64,000 nt of DNA from a virus, in the IMG/VR virus record IMGVR_UViG_3300031857_000010, positions 152,700 to 216,699 of that record; one strand, written 5' to 3'. Below the pieces are notes generated by a model. It saw only the letters and a program-made list of their open reading frames with translations, was not told the origin of the DNA and did not search any database. This document shows, in pieces, positions 14,585 to 23,047 of this stretch (positions are counted from its first letter, which is position 1; each line of letters begins with the position of its first letter). Both the position numbers and the translations under genes were made by a program.

Positions 14585-15292
14585 TTAATTTTCTAAAGCT
14601 TTTATCAAATTTTCAGTGTTGTCGACATTTATTATTTCATCAAAACCTTCATCAGATGTTACTTCACGATAAGAAGCAAACATTTTATCAAATACTTCTG
14701 GACCTATTGTTTTTGATTTTCCCTCTGATTTAGCAATTTCAGCTCTCTTAGCAGCAACTCTTTTAATTAATTCTTCTATACCTTCAAAATTAAAAACAAC
14801 TGCTATTTTTTTATATTCGCTCTCTCTTCCAGAAATTGCATCAAGAGCTCTCTTTCTAGAATTTGCATTCATGTTAGTCATGTCAACTACAATATTATCT
14901 TGACCCTTTGCTTTTTGAACCCTACTACTAAATATATTTTGAACTTTATTATTAGCTTCTAGAACTTTTGAATATGAAAGTGGTTGCCACGTCATAAATG
15001 ACGGTGATTTTACTACTTCGCCATATTTTGAATTAAAATCACCTAGTGAAGAACCTACGGGCGGTGACATAAACATATCGTCATAAGTCCAACCATATTG
15101 AGATGCAACACTTTCAGCGATGTCATCTCTATTTATGATAAAAGGACTAACATCACTAAAAAAATTATTAATCCAAGTGGATTTACCGACAGAAGGGGGA
15201 CCTATAAGTACAAATATTTTTTTTGTTTTAATGGTTTCATCGTCGTTTGACAAACCAGCAAGTTCTTTCATTCTTTTTAATTCTTCTTTCAT
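14585..15292 (-). CDS. Polynucleotide kinase-type P-loop kinase
   Basis: 235 residues. IGPPSVGKSTW is Walker A, IINRDDI matches the R-D-D segment of T4 Pnkp-like kinases, and VVDMTNMNANSRKRAL matches the D-x-T/N...R element of this AAA_33 group. No phosphatase domain is attached. It likely phosphorylates polynucleotide 5' ends, or could be a zeta-toxin-like kinase. The first residues (MKEELKRMKELAGL) resemble a peptide seen at ends of some phage proteins. Confidence 0.72.
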   Translation of the reverse strand: MKEELKRMKELAGLSNDDETIKTKKIFVLIGPPSVGKSTWINNFFSDVSPFIINRDDIAESVASQYGWTYDDMFMSPPVGSSLGDFNSKYGEVVKSPSFMTWQPLSYSKVLEANNKVQNIFSSRVQKAKGQDNIVVDMTNMNANSRKRALDAISGRESEYKKIAVVFNFEGIEELIKRVAAKRAEIAKSEGKSKTIGPEVFDKMFASYREVTSDEGFDEIINVDNTENLIKALEN

Positions 15293-15316
15293 AATTATAT
15301 TTTATAATAAATAGTT

Positions 15317-15514
15317 TCATTTACTTTCAGGCTTCCAATTTAAAGACCATTTTGCTGAAGTGCTAAAAACATAATCATATTTTTCTTTTTCCAGATCTTT
15401 TATAATTGATTCTGCCCTTCCAAGAATCTGTTGAAGAGTGTCTATTACGACTAGCATTTCTGTTCTCTCTGTACTGAGATTTTTAATTTCTTTTCTTAAT
15501 TCTTTTTCTTCCAT
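15317..15514 (-). CDS. Coiled-coil protein (65 aa)
   Basis: Heptad-rich N-terminal 45 residues (KELRKEIKNLSTERTEML...) followed by a short Trp-containing tail. Unrecognised. First gene of a leftward unit, divergent from 15612. Confidence 0.6.
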   Translation of the reverse strand: MEEKELRKEIKNLSTERTEMLVVIDTLQQILGRAESIIKDLEKEKYDYVFSTSAKWSLNWKPESK

Positions 15515-15611
15515 TTTATAATTTTTTATAAAATTAACTAAAATTAACTTAATTTATAGTTTTTTTAAAAAAGATTCATTAAATTTGGATTTAATATGAA
15601 TAATTATATGT

Positions 15612-16007
15612 ATGGTCAACTATAACTCTATAGATTATTATGAAAATTTTGATAAAAATATCAGAGTTTCTGACTGTGAATCAATATTATTAAAAAGATT
15701 ACCTGACAACACGGTTATGATTTCCTATTTAGACGCACTTGTAGGATCAACCACCAAACTAGCATTCTACAATTCTGGAAGATGGTCTGGGTATAATTCT
15801 GTAAACTTCAATAAGTTATTTGTGCTATTCAGAAGACACAAAAACCTGAAACCTAATTTAATTAGATTTCTTACACCAAACGATCATTTGCCCGAAATAA
15901 AAAGATTCGAGAGAGTGATAGTTTGTTTCAGAAAAAGATTCCATATTACAATTAGAAAAACAAAGAAAAATTTAGATAATCTAGATATCCTTAATAAGTT
16001 TACCTAG
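15612..16007 (+). CDS. Hypothetical protein (131 aa), plus strand
   Basis: N-terminal acidic half with ILLKRLPDNTVMISYLDALVG, C-terminal half strongly basic (FRKRFHITIRKTKKN), so nucleic-acid binding is possible. A lone plus-strand gene in a minus-strand region; TTTG at about 15582 and TATGAATA precede it. Confidence 0.62.
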   Translation: MVNYNSIDYYENFDKNIRVSDCESILLKRLPDNTVMISYLDALVGSTTKLAFYNSGRWSGYNSVNFNKLFVLFRRHKNLKPNLIRFLTPNDHLPEIKRFERVIVCFRKRFHITIRKTKKNLDNLDILNKFT

Positions 16008-16028
16008 CTGCTTTTTTATAGATGTGTA

Positions 16029-16595
16029 TTAAAAAGGATAAATCATTACTTTTCCACTCTTTAATATAACTTTTGTTTTTCCTTCACCCCATGCTACATT
16101 TTGATATTCTTCAGGATTTGTGAACTCATCTTTACACAGAACATAACAGTCACCTTTACTAGATAATATTTTGTTTAAGAAAAAATGTCTATCATCATCA
16201 AAAATATCAAAACACTTTTTTTGCTCAACTTTATAATTCAAATGAGAATCTTTTTCTGTTAGTGCTATTTGATCCGGTGTGGCTACTATCATTTTTACAT
16301 TTTCAATTTCATGGCCAAGTAAATCATCAAAATTTGCAGCAACAGGCTCACTACCGTTGTTGAAATCGAACAGAAATAAACTGTCTACTTCAGATTCAAA
16401 ATTATCATACTCATCAACTAGGTACGGTAAAACAGGTTGGTGTTGATTGGATTTATTTGAAAGGTCTAAAGCTTCTGTCAACCTATAATAGTCAGTTGGA
16501 TTTTCCCCATCTCTATTAGGATAACAAATCATTCCCGGTAATAATTTCTCAGGATGGTCTTTTACAAAAACCAATTTAACTTTTTTTAAAATCAT
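16029..16595 (-). CDS. Hypothetical protein (188 aa)
   Basis: Soluble, acidic protein starting MILKKVKLVFVKDHPEKLLPG with a WGEGKTKVILKSGKVMIYPF end that looks beta-hairpin-like. No family recognised. Two nt from the upstream gene. Confidence 0.66.
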   Translation of the reverse strand: MILKKVKLVFVKDHPEKLLPGMICYPNRDGENPTDYYRLTEALDLSNKSNQHQPVLPYLVDEYDNFESEVDSLFLFDFNNGSEPVAANFDDLLGHEIENVKMIVATPDQIALTEKDSHLNYKVEQKKCFDIFDDDRHFFLNKILSSKGDCYVLCKDEFTNPEEYQNVAWGEGKTKVILKSGKVMIYPF

Positions 16596-16597
16596 AA

Positions 16598-16879
16598 TTA
16601 CATTTCTTTCATAAATTCTTCGTTGAAATAATCATCAAAATTGTTATAAGTCAATGTTTCGTTATTGAAAATATCGTCCCATACTTTACTAGCTGTTAAG
16701 TATCTTTCCTGACCAATCAAAAAATCAAACATTAAATCAATTGTTCCAACTTCATTAAGCAATACTTCTGTAGTATCGCCATCTAAATTGAGATATTTTA
16801 ATTTCTCAACTATCTCTTCAAATATTTTTGCTTTTTCTTCACAGTCTAATTGCGGTGATAAGTTAAGGTATTTGCTCAT
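16598..16879 (-). CDS. Hypothetical protein (93 aa)
   Basis: The longest frame starts at 16960, but the ATG at 16879 (MSKYLNLSPQ) lies 8 nt after the upstream stop and gives a soluble helical protein, so I use it. Acidic C-terminus (DDYFNEEFMKEM). Not recognised. Confidence 0.64.
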   Translation of the reverse strand: MSKYLNLSPQLDCEEKAKIFEEIVEKLKYLNLDGDTTEVLLNEVGTIDLMFDFLIGQERYLTASKVWDDIFNNETLTYNNFDDYFNEEFMKEM

Positions 16880-16886
16880 AATATAT

Positions 16887-17201
16887 TTATATTTTATATT
16901 CTCTAATTTTTTTGCCACAATCATTGCATTTATCGCTGTAAAAATCATAATGAGAGTCATTTCCAGTTAAAATGTCTTCAGTTATTGATGTGTGTTCGCA
17001 ATGAACGTATTTTTCTAATTCATAAATTTCTTGAACCAGAACATCTTTGATTAGTCTAGCTTTACTAGACAACTGATAGAGATCAAAATCATCAATGTGG
17101 AATTCCTGATCACATATATCCATTATTTGATCCAGTTTATTAATTTTGACCTTATACTGTAATTTTTTAATAGATAATAATTCTAAATCTTCCTTTGCCA
17201 T
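16887..17201 (-). CDS. Protein with C-terminal zinc-ribbon-like site (104 aa)
   Basis: Helical N-terminal part then H-x-C-E-H (VHCEHTS) and CNDCGKK near the end, a possible Zn site. Resembles small phage proteins; role unknown. Two nt from the upstream gene. Confidence 0.66.
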   Translation of the reverse strand: MAKEDLELLSIKKLQYKVKINKLDQIMDICDQEFHIDDFDLYQLSSKARLIKDVLVQEIYELEKYVHCEHTSITEDILTGNDSHYDFYSDKCNDCGKKIREYKI

Positions 17202-17203
17202 AT

Positions 17204-17449
17204 TTATAAAGTATAATATTTAATTGAAGGATATTCCTTTATCATAACAGCATCTAAACTTAGTCCATAATGTTGTTTTACAACATCCTCCAATAATATT
17301 TTTTTGTCCTTATTAAAATAATTGTTTTTTTGAATTTGACCTTGAATCTCAAATGTCATTTGAATGTATTCCCATCCAAACATGGTTTTTGTCTGAATAT
17401 AGAAACCACCAGATCTTTCAATAAATCTAATTTTGATTAACTTACTCAT
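17204..17449 (-). CDS. Hypothetical protein (81 aa)
   Basis: Beta-rich protein (KIRFIERSGGFYIQTKTMFGWEYI) followed by a helical tail. Overlaps the upstream 63-aa gene by 8 nt. Confidence 0.62.
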   Translation of the reverse strand: MSKLIKIRFIERSGGFYIQTKTMFGWEYIQMTFEIQGQIQKNNYFNKDKKILLEDVVKQHYGLSLDAVMIKEYPSIKYYTL

Positions 17450-17633
17450 TTTTACTTATTGAAATTATTGAAGTCATGTTGGCAGGGAATCCACAAATCA
17501 ATTCACCTTCTGAGTCATAAAAGAATAGATAGTTGCTGGTTAAATTAAAACTAGCTGCAACTATTGATGTGTTTATATTCCCGTTCGATGAGAATATTGT
17601 GAGACTGTATTTTTTCATATTTTTTATATCCAA
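17442..17633 (-). CDS. Hypothetical protein (63 aa)
   Basis: Small beta-rich protein (YSLTIFSSNGNINTSIVAASF, YLFFYDSEGELICGF). The first residues MDIKN overlap the upstream membrane protein gene by 10 nt; an internal ATG at residue 6 (MKKYSLTIF) is an equally possible start. Confidence 0.58.
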   Translation of the reverse strand: MDIKNMKKYSLTIFSSNGNINTSIVAASFNLTSNYLFFYDSEGELICGFPANMTSIISISKNE

Positions 17634-17842
17634 TCTGGAGGATCTGAGTCAAAGTATGCGTATAAGTATAAAATTATTATTAATAGAATAGTTATTCCCA
17701 ATGTAATCCAAGAACCAAAAGATAATAACAAGCAGATTACTACCCAAAACCAAGAATTACTATATACTTTATTTCTTATATAGATCAATAGAATAGAACT
17801 TAAAACAACACCAATAAAATAAATTATAATTTTAGAGATCAT
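17624..17842 (-). CDS. Membrane protein with two TM helices (72 aa)
   Basis: Hydrophobic helices at about 3-21 and 30-62 with one short basic loop between. No family. Overlaps both neighbours, consistent with a coupled operon. Confidence 0.63.
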   Translation of the reverse strand: MISKIIIYFIGVVLSSILLIYIRNKVYSNSWFWVVICLLLSFGSWITLGITILLIIILYLYAYFDSDPPDWI

Positions 17843-18017
17843 AATTAATTAATAAACTATCTAAAGAATCATTTTCATGTTTTATTTCCTCCTCCAATAT
17901 TTTAATTTTTTTATCTATTGAATCTAATATTTTTTTCTCATCTTCTAATTGCTTATACTCTTCATTTAGACAAGAACAAAATATCAATAAAAATAAAAAA
18001 AAATAATTCTTTTTCAC
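17832..18017 (-). CDS. Coiled-coil lipoprotein (61 aa)
   Basis: Signal peptide with lipobox IFCSC (Cys about 16), then an acidic/basic coiled coil (EEYKQLEDEKKILDSIDKKIKILEEEI). Periplasmic, anchored to a membrane. Its small size and coiled coil are compatible with an outer-membrane spanin, but there is no direct evidence. Confidence 0.62.
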   Translation of the reverse strand: MKKNYFFLFLLIFCSCLNEEYKQLEDEKKILDSIDKKIKILEEEIKHENDSLDSLLINYDL

Positions 18018-18043
18018 AAAAACAAATATAATAAAAATTTTAA

Positions 18044-18412
18044 TTATTGTGTAAAAGAAATAAAAATAATTGAAACTGATAGACTTATTGATAAAATGAC
18101 ATTTTTTAACTTTAATTTTTTAGTTTCCTTTTTTCTTTTGTCCTCTATGTAATTAAATTTATCCAACATAGAATAAACTATACTATCTCGTAATATTTGA
18201 CTGTTTTTTCTATACATTTTCAGCTCTACATTCTTGAGACTGTCAATCTTGAATTGACTAACTATAAACCTGTCTTTCATTTCATTAAGGGATTTATAGA
18301 AGTTCAAATCCCTTTCATAAGATTTATCTAAAGATATAGAATCATTATCCAGAGAATACACCATTAATGGCAATGTATTAATTACGATGAATAAAAACAT
18401 AATTTTTCTCAT
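18044..18412 (-). CDS. Exported protein with C-terminal TM helix (122 aa)
   Basis: Signal-like N-terminus (MFLFIVINTLPLMVYS), coiled middle (about 25-95) and a C-terminal hydrophobic segment. The shape resembles the protein at 61414. Envelope-spanning role plausible. Confidence 0.62.
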   Translation of the reverse strand: MRKIMFLFIVINTLPLMVYSLDNDSISLDKSYERDLNFYKSLNEMKDRFIVSQFKIDSLKNVELKMYRKNSQILRDSIVYSMLDKFNYIEDKRKKETKKLKLKNVILSISLSVSIIFISFTQ

Positions 18413-18449
18413 GCTATAAATTTAAAATAAAAATCAATAAAAAACAAAA

Positions 18450-18475
18450 ACCACCCCCTGAATACAGAAGGTGGT
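18450..18475 (-). terminator. Terminator after the 18495 gene
   Basis: Stem ACCACC/GGTGGT plus internal pairs, followed on the minus strand by TTTTTGTTTTTT. Same design as the terminator at 62978. Confidence 0.68.
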
Positions 18476-18494
18476 CTTTTACATGAGATATTAT

Positions 18495-19232
18495 TTATAA
18501 GCTTAAATCTCTGTTATTTTTATAGATGAATTTGAATATCTTTTTCAGATCTCTGGAAAAGGTTGTTTTGTTCACTTTGGAATCATGGTCGATATCACAC
18601 GAATCCATTATATGATAAATAAAATTTGATATGTGTTCATAAAAAATGTCAAAATCCATCTCTGAATCTGGATCAATTATTTCCTGAAGATACATAGACC
18701 CTCCAATGAAACTCAATGCGTCTATGTTGGACATTATCCAGTCCTTGTAAACCGCTAATTTTTTTCCTTGGTGAATTGCAGGATTGTACTTGTAAAAATT
18801 TGAGAACTCTTTACTGAACACATCAATGTCAAGGGAATGAAAATGCATCCCTGACAATCCGTCCAAACTACAAGCTAACTCATCCCTAAGTGATAGGACG
18901 GCATCCATCTCGTTATATATGCCGTCACAAGCAATGAAGTTAAAAATGTCTTCTGGATCAGGTGAAAATTTTATACTATCTGAAGCACAATCCATAAATT
19001 CATTGAATTCGCTCATAATAATTTCTGTAATTTCACCCATTGGTATTTTTTCGCTAATGGGCTTACCTTCGTATTTTACTCTCAAATAAAATGCATTTGC
19101 ATAAATAAATCTTGTTACCTCATCATCCGTAGAGAAAGCCTCCACGAAATCTTTAATAAATTTTTTGTTTTTGTAGAATTTGTAAAGTCTTCTACTGCTC
19201 CAAGCCGTCGATGTTTCTACTATAATTTCCAT
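18495..19232 (-). CDS. Hypothetical protein, paralogue of the 43380 gene (245 aa)
   Basis: Shares FYKYNPAIHQGKKLAVYK and FIGGSMYLQEI with the protein at 43380-44234 (LMKYNPVIHKGSKYN, FGSSMLFQVKM), as well as overall length and helical character. No catalytic motif recognised. The longer frame to 19313 reads through a terminator hairpin, so the ATG at 19232 is preferred; TAAATTTG just upstream is a good -7 box. Confidence 0.7.
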   Translation of the reverse strand: MEIIVETSTAWSSRRLYKFYKNKKFIKDFVEAFSTDDEVTRFIYANAFYLRVKYEGKPISEKIPMGEITEIIMSEFNEFMDCASDSIKFSPDPEDIFNFIACDGIYNEMDAVLSLRDELACSLDGLSGMHFHSLDIDVFSKEFSNFYKYNPAIHQGKKLAVYKDWIMSNIDALSFIGGSMYLQEIIDPDSEMDFDIFYEHISNFIYHIMDSCDIDHDSKVNKTTFSRDLKKIFKFIYKNNRDLSL

Positions 19233-19236
19233 ATTT

Positions 19237-19244
19237 ACAAATTT
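19237..19244 (-). promoter_or_regulatory. TAnnTTTG -7 box upstream of the 18495 gene
   Basis: TAAATTTG on the minus strand, 5 nt before the start codon. No clear TTTG element 19 nt upstream, so only half of the consensus is met; a near-leaderless transcript would result. Confidence 0.4.
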
Positions 19245-19271
19245 AAAGAATGAATCATATAAAACGTAAAA

Positions 19272-19294
19272 ACCCGCGTTCAAGTTACACGGGC
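19272..19294 (-). terminator. Terminator after the 19317 operon
   Basis: CCCG-CG/CA-CGGG stem with a T-run (GGGTTTTTACG) on the minus strand, just upstream of the promoter for the 18495 gene. Confidence 0.5.
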
Positions 19295-19316
19295 TTTTCA
19301 ACATACTGTTCAAATG

Positions 19317-19499
19317 TTAGTATCTTAATATATTATAATGAACGGTAAGTATCCATCCATTATTGTTAGCAACCATGTGTGAGTTAATAATGTCTATACT
19401 ATTGTTACCGAAACTTTTTTTCCAATCTTCGATCTGTTGATTTAATTCATTTGCAGCATTTTCAGCTACAACTGAAGAGGAGCCAAATATTTTAATCAT
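19317..19499 (-). CDS. Hypothetical protein (60 aa)
   Basis: Small alpha/beta protein (helix VVAENAANELNQQIEDWKKSF, then strand GWILTVHYNI). Not recognised. Six nt from the receiver-domain gene upstream. Confidence 0.6.
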   Translation of the reverse strand: MIKIFGSSSVVAENAANELNQQIEDWKKSFGNNSIDIINSHMVANNNGWILTVHYNILRY

Positions 19500-19504
19500 A
19501 TTTT

Positions 19505-19891
19505 TTATTTGAATAAATTAATAATGTTCTGTGTTCCAGCAGGATTCATCGAATGTACAAACATTTGTGGATAATCAATATGATTTGTATCATAAAGTTG
19601 TTTCATAAACTTGGCAGCATCATAACCTGTCTTTGAGGATCCTTCTATAGCGTTGTAGTATGCTTCAATGGACTCATACATTTCTCCAACATAATGTTCT
19701 TCAGCAAGATCGTGGTCATAAGAAATGTGGGTAATTTGTTTAATGTTTTTTTCTAAAACTTCAACAAATTGTTCGTAATTCCTTACAACAATCCATTCCT
19801 TCAAATATATTTCCTGTAAGTTACCTATTCTGGCAAACATATATCCAAAACAATCTTTTGGTTCTCTAACATCATCTAAAAATAACTTCAT
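19505..19891 (-). CDS. Cyclic-phosphate-processing receiver domain (cREC) protein
   Basis: 128 residues: FLDDVREP at the start, ISYDHDL in the middle, TGYDAAKFM and a terminal VHSMNPAG. This pattern matches the cREC family predicted to process 2',3'-cyclic phosphate RNA ends in RNA-repair systems. A second copy is at 47972. The predicted chemistry is from comparative genomics, not shown biochemically here. Confidence 0.75.
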   Translation of the reverse strand: MKLFLDDVREPKDCFGYMFARIGNLQEIYLKEWIVVRNYEQFVEVLEKNIKQITHISYDHDLAEEHYVGEMYESIEAYYNAIEGSSKTGYDAAKFMKQLYDTNHIDYPQMFVHSMNPAGTQNIINLFK

Positions 19892-20241
19892 AATTTTTTG
19901 CTTCTTTTTGTTTTGGGGTCAATTATATTACCCACATGAGCAGGGTAGTGTCCAATAAGTTTAAGATTATCTGTAAACAAAACAAAATGTTCTGCCTCCT
20001 CTCTTTTGTCTGTATAATAAATTACAGTGTCAGCATTAGAAATATGATCCACAAAGTACCAGTGATGCGGTTCACTTCTTTTTTGGTAATCATTTGTTTT
20101 CTTTATGACCCAATCTGCTTCACTAAAATATCGCACTTTATAAACTAAAAAATGAGCGTATTTTTTATTGTCAGCGACAAATATTTTTTGTCCTAATCCC
20201 AAACTAGGAATCAGTAACAAAATAAAAAATATCTTATTCAT
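19888..20241 (-). CDS. Secreted DUF6150-like protein (117 aa)
   Basis: Signal peptide ending GLGQ, then KIFVADNKKYAHFLVYK...ADWVIKKT...HHWYFVDHISNADTVIYYTD, the pattern of the Bacteroidota DUF6150 group. Periplasmic. ATGA overlaps on both sides tie it to the cREC gene and the 59-aa gene. Confidence 0.7.
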   Translation of the reverse strand: MNKIFFILLLIPSLGLGQKIFVADNKKYAHFLVYKVRYFSEADWVIKKTNDYQKRSEPHHWYFVDHISNADTVIYYTDKREEAEHFVLFTDNLKLIGHYPAHVGNIIDPKTKRSKKL

Positions 20242-20417
20242 TTTTTTGTTTTCTTAGAAGCTTTGAAATTATCTAAAATTTCTTTTACTGTCCACGGATG
20301 AGCTAAATAATCGTTTTTGAAAGGTATCAAATTAAAATTTTTTTTAATTAAAAAACTTCTTAACTCCTCCTCCTTCAATGAATTTTGTCTGGCAACAGTT
20401 TTAATACTCCTGAGCAT
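20238..20417 (-). CDS. Small basic protein (59 aa)
   Basis: Short ORF from ATG 20417 to a TGA overlapping the next ATG (ATGA). Helical N-terminus (SLKEEELRSFLIKKN) and a basic end (KASKKTKK). The tight overlap and open frame support a real gene. Confidence 0.62.
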   Translation of the reverse strand: MLRSIKTVARQNSLKEEELRSFLIKKNFNLIPFKNDYLAHPWTVKEILDNFKASKKTKK

Positions 20418-20419
20418 TT

Positions 20420-20581
20420 TTATTTTTTAGGTTTCATTTGCTTGGTAGGCTTTTTTCTAACACGGTGACTGGTGTTTTTTGGATTGGTATCGAAATTCTC
20501 CTCGACCCATTCATCTTTACCCAACTTTTTGTTCGGTCTTGATCCAAGCGAATCTTTTTCTGAGTGAATGTTATTTGACAT
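20420..20581 (-). CDS. Small basic protein (53 aa)
   Basis: Short ORF from ATG 20581 with an acidic middle (KDEWVEENFD) and a very basic tail (SHRVRKKPTKQMKPKK), suggesting nucleic-acid contact. Three nt before the next start. Confidence 0.6.
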   Translation of the reverse strand: MSNNIHSEKDSLGSRPNKKLGKDEWVEENFDTNPKNTSHRVRKKPTKQMKPKK

Positions 20582-20590
20582 TTTTTTAAT

Positions 20591-20956
20591 TTAAAATCTA
20601 TAATTAAATATTTTACAAAACTTATTTAGATTGGTTAGATCCGGAAAAGTCACGTTTCCTATACTATTATCATCAATATGTGATATGTGAAGTTCAGTAA
20701 ACATATGACAGTATTTTTCATAGGTTTTTTTGCCACCAATACACCAATCAACATCAGTAATAAATTCACCTCTGATGTCCTGAATAAGCTGTCTGCCTTT
20801 TAACGTAGGTAGACTTTGAAAAGTTACATATCCGGCCAGTAATCTGCTATTGTAAGTTAAATTCTTAAAATGTTTTAGGTCTTCACTGTTATGCCATAAC
20901 AATTTATCATCAATTCCGATGAATCCTAAATTATTAATCGCTAGGATGGCTTTCAT
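20591..20956 (-). CDS. folA: Dihydrofolate reductase-like protein (short)
   Basis: 121 residues against about 160 usual. The N-terminus AILAINNLGFIGIDDKLLWH matches the DHFR substrate strand with the W-H segment. SRLLAGYVTFQSLPTLKGR aligns with the cofactor segment and CIGGKKTYEKY with the IGG-x-x-x-Y motif. It would reduce dihydrofolate for thymidylate supply. The shortened loops leave full activity uncertain. Confidence 0.72.
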   Translation of the reverse strand: MKAILAINNLGFIGIDDKLLWHNSEDLKHFKNLTYNSRLLAGYVTFQSLPTLKGRQLIQDIRGEFITDVDWCIGGKKTYEKYCHMFTELHISHIDDNSIGNVTFPDLTNLNKFCKIFNYRF

Positions 20957-21348
20957 ACTATTTCTATACAGATTTTTTTTTCTTCGGTTAAATTTAATTT
21001 AGGTCTAAAATCATCAAGAACCATGACAATTAATGCATCACGAAAATCTGGTTCCATATCTTTCCAATACAAACAATGTTGAGTTCTGTAAAATACTATT
21101 CTTTTTTCAGATAATTTTAAGTCAAGAATTTCTGCACAGTCTTTAATCGTACAAATATCAAAAAACTCTTTATTAAACATTTTTTTAAGAGAATTTATTA
21201 CACCCTCTATTTTTAAATTTGGAGGTATGTTTCCCTCAGATATCATGAATTTTTCAATTAGGATATCTACTTCCTCATAAAGAGTTTTGAACTCTTTATT
21301 TTTATTTGAACCTCCTAAGTGTTTTAGAAAAATATTTAATAATGACAT
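20953..21348 (-). CDS. Hypothetical protein (131 aa)
   Basis: Helical, with four dispersed Cys but no obvious metal motif. ATGA overlap with the DHFR gene. Not recognised. Confidence 0.64.
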   Translation of the reverse strand: MSLLNIFLKHLGGSNKNKEFKTLYEEVDILIEKFMISEGNIPPNLKIEGVINSLKKMFNKEFFDICTIKDCAEILDLKLSEKRIVFYRTQHCLYWKDMEPDFRDALIVMVLDDFRPKLNLTEEKKICIEIV

Positions 21349-21354
21349 ATATAA

Positions 21355-21912
21355 TTAAATTATTTTTTTTAATTGTTCTATGTTGTTGAAATGTATCAAA
21401 TGCTCAAAACCATAGAATCCTGTTTTGGTTCCTCTTTCTCTTAGTTTAGGATCCATGATCAAATCATCTGATTGATACTTATTTAATATTTCTTTTTTTG
21501 CTAAACCACACACATAAACATATCTACTCTGCCATCTTATCATAATTATTTCATGATTGTAACTCTTCTTGAATATTACTGGAAACTGCCCATATCTCAC
21601 GGTTTTTATTCCAACATTTAAACCTATTTTCTTCAAATCAGATTTATGAAAATCTTTAGAATCTCCAACATCCCAATTAACTATTCCCTCTACTCCAAGA
21701 AACTTCTCTAAAGCCAATTCACCCAAAGTGCCGGTGAAAAATCTTTGATATAAAGATGAATTATCTATCTTGTGATTATTTTCTGATGGTTTAACTCGCT
21801 TGATTTCTTTTATAAAACGGTCTATTTTTTTTATGTCTTCCAAATCAATTTTAATTAATTTAAAATTTGAAGAATAAGGTTTTATAAAATTATCATAATT
21901 AATTTCAATCAT
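21355..21912 (-). CDS. PD-(D/E)XK nuclease-like protein
   Basis: 185 residues. GTLGELALEKFLG followed by NWDVGDSKDF and NVGIKTVRYG gives E...D...(I)K spacing of restriction-endonuclease-fold enzymes. It has no recognition or ATPase domain. Possible role in host DNA degradation or recombination; the assignment is by motif spacing only. Confidence 0.55.
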   Translation of the reverse strand: MIEINYDNFIKPYSSNFKLIKIDLEDIKKIDRFIKEIKRVKPSENNHKIDNSSLYQRFFTGTLGELALEKFLGVEGIVNWDVGDSKDFHKSDLKKIGLNVGIKTVRYGQFPVIFKKSYNHEIIMIRWQSRYVYVCGLAKKEILNKYQSDDLIMDPKLRERGTKTGFYGFEHLIHFNNIEQLKKII

Positions 21913-21923
21913 ATAAAATACTA

Positions 21924-22136
21924 TTAATCTATTAATTCGTAAAAAGAATTTTTTGTTTCTGCTAATTTAGTTTCAAAATCAATTCTAATTATTCTTGAAG
22001 TTATCAACACTTCACCTTCATAAAAACCCTCTCTTTTTCCAATTAGTTTTCCCATTAAACAATAACTTGTTCCAATGTCATTTAATTTCCAATCAACCAA
22101 TTGATATTTTGGTTTATTAATTATTTCATCTATCAT
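21924..22136 (-). CDS. Hypothetical protein (70 aa)
   Basis: Small beta-rich protein (YCLMGKLIGKREGFYEGEVLITSRII). Not recognised. 14 nt upstream of the 22150 gene's stop, in the same leftward operon. Confidence 0.6.
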   Translation of the reverse strand: MIDEIINKPKYQLVDWKLNDIGTSYCLMGKLIGKREGFYEGEVLITSRIIRIDFETKLAETKNSFYELID

Positions 22137-22149
22137 TTTTTTAAAACTA

Positions 22150-22911
22150 TTAATAATTATTTTTGTATATGTGTATAGAGTTAAAGATATTAAAAATAGT
22201 AAATTCTATTTTGAATGATGGTGTATGTTCTGAAACAAATCTATCCCAGTTTATATCGAAATTAAAAAATGTAATTCCATCCTTGAAGCTTCTTACTATT
22301 GCGAATAATTGAATTTCCCAAAAAATTCTTTTTTTATTAGAAATTGCACCATTTCTGCAAAGTCCCAATCTTAAATTTAATTCATTTCCACCTGTCTCTT
22401 CAAAATCAAATTCTGGCATTGAAAGGTTCTCTATATTTTCATAATCATAGAGGTCTGTAAAATAAACAAAAACAACTTGTTCTTCGACACCTTGGTCTTC
22501 TACTACCTCAGAATAAACTATTTTACCGATCAATTGACTTCCGTCATCTTGATCTGATTCTTCCCAAGAAATTCTCTTGGAGGAATTGTTGTATTTATCA
22601 CAGGCTCCAAAATAATTATCTGTAGCTTTTAATAAATTTGTAATATTAGAAGCAGATACAATTGGATTGTTTTCCCATACTGAAACATAAACTACCTTAT
22701 TTTTATTCATTTTTATTTTTTTTATTTCTTTAAAATTATTATCATTATAAATGTTGTAAAGTTTCTCTGTAATTTTTGACATTTGTTCAAGAAAAAACTT
22801 TTGCTGTTCCTTCTCATCAAAAATTTCTATAATAAGTCCCTTGTCTGAATTTTTTTTGTGCTTTTCAAACAAAGAATCTATTTTATAATAATTATCTCTT
22901 ATTGTGCTCAT
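22150..22911 (-). CDS. Hypothetical protein (253 aa)
   Basis: Large soluble acidic protein without a recognised motif. The frame opens at 22932, but AAAAGGA directly before the ATG at 22911 (MSTIRDNYY) is one of the few Shine-Dalgarno-like sequences here and decides the start. It overlaps the upstream membrane gene by 20 nt. Confidence 0.66.
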   Translation of the reverse strand: MSTIRDNYYKIDSLFEKHKKNSDKGLIIEIFDEKEQQKFFLEQMSKITEKLYNIYNDNNFKEIKKIKMNKNKVVYVSVWENNPIVSASNITNLLKATDNYFGACDKYNNSSKRISWEESDQDDGSQLIGKIVYSEVVEDQGVEEQVVFVYFTDLYDYENIENLSMPEFDFEETGGNELNLRLGLCRNGAISNKKRIFWEIQLFAIVRSFKDGITFFNFDINWDRFVSEHTPSFKIEFTIFNIFNSIHIYKNNY

Positions 22912-23044
22912 TCCTTTTAAATAAAAACACAATAAAATCTACAGTGAAAAGAAATATATATATAAAAACAGAGGACACAAGAGCACATATTACAAATATT
23001 ACAATAAACAAAAAATATAGAGATGATTTTATTTTTTCTAACAT
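22892..23044 (-). CDS. Single-pass membrane peptide (50 aa)
   Basis: Short ORF with a hydrophobic core (about 9-42) and a polar basic end (FKRNEHNKR). Its end overlaps the next gene's start by 20 nt. Three nt from the gene upstream. Confidence 0.58.
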   Translation of the reverse strand: MLEKIKSSLYFLFIVIFVICALVSSVFIYIFLFTVDFIVFLFKRNEHNKR

Positions 23045-23047
23045 ATT

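Noticed and set aside
16879-16960. N-terminal extension of the 16598 gene (frame opening at 16960)
   Set aside because: It overlaps the previous gene and lacks support; the ATG at 16879 lies right after the upstream stop.
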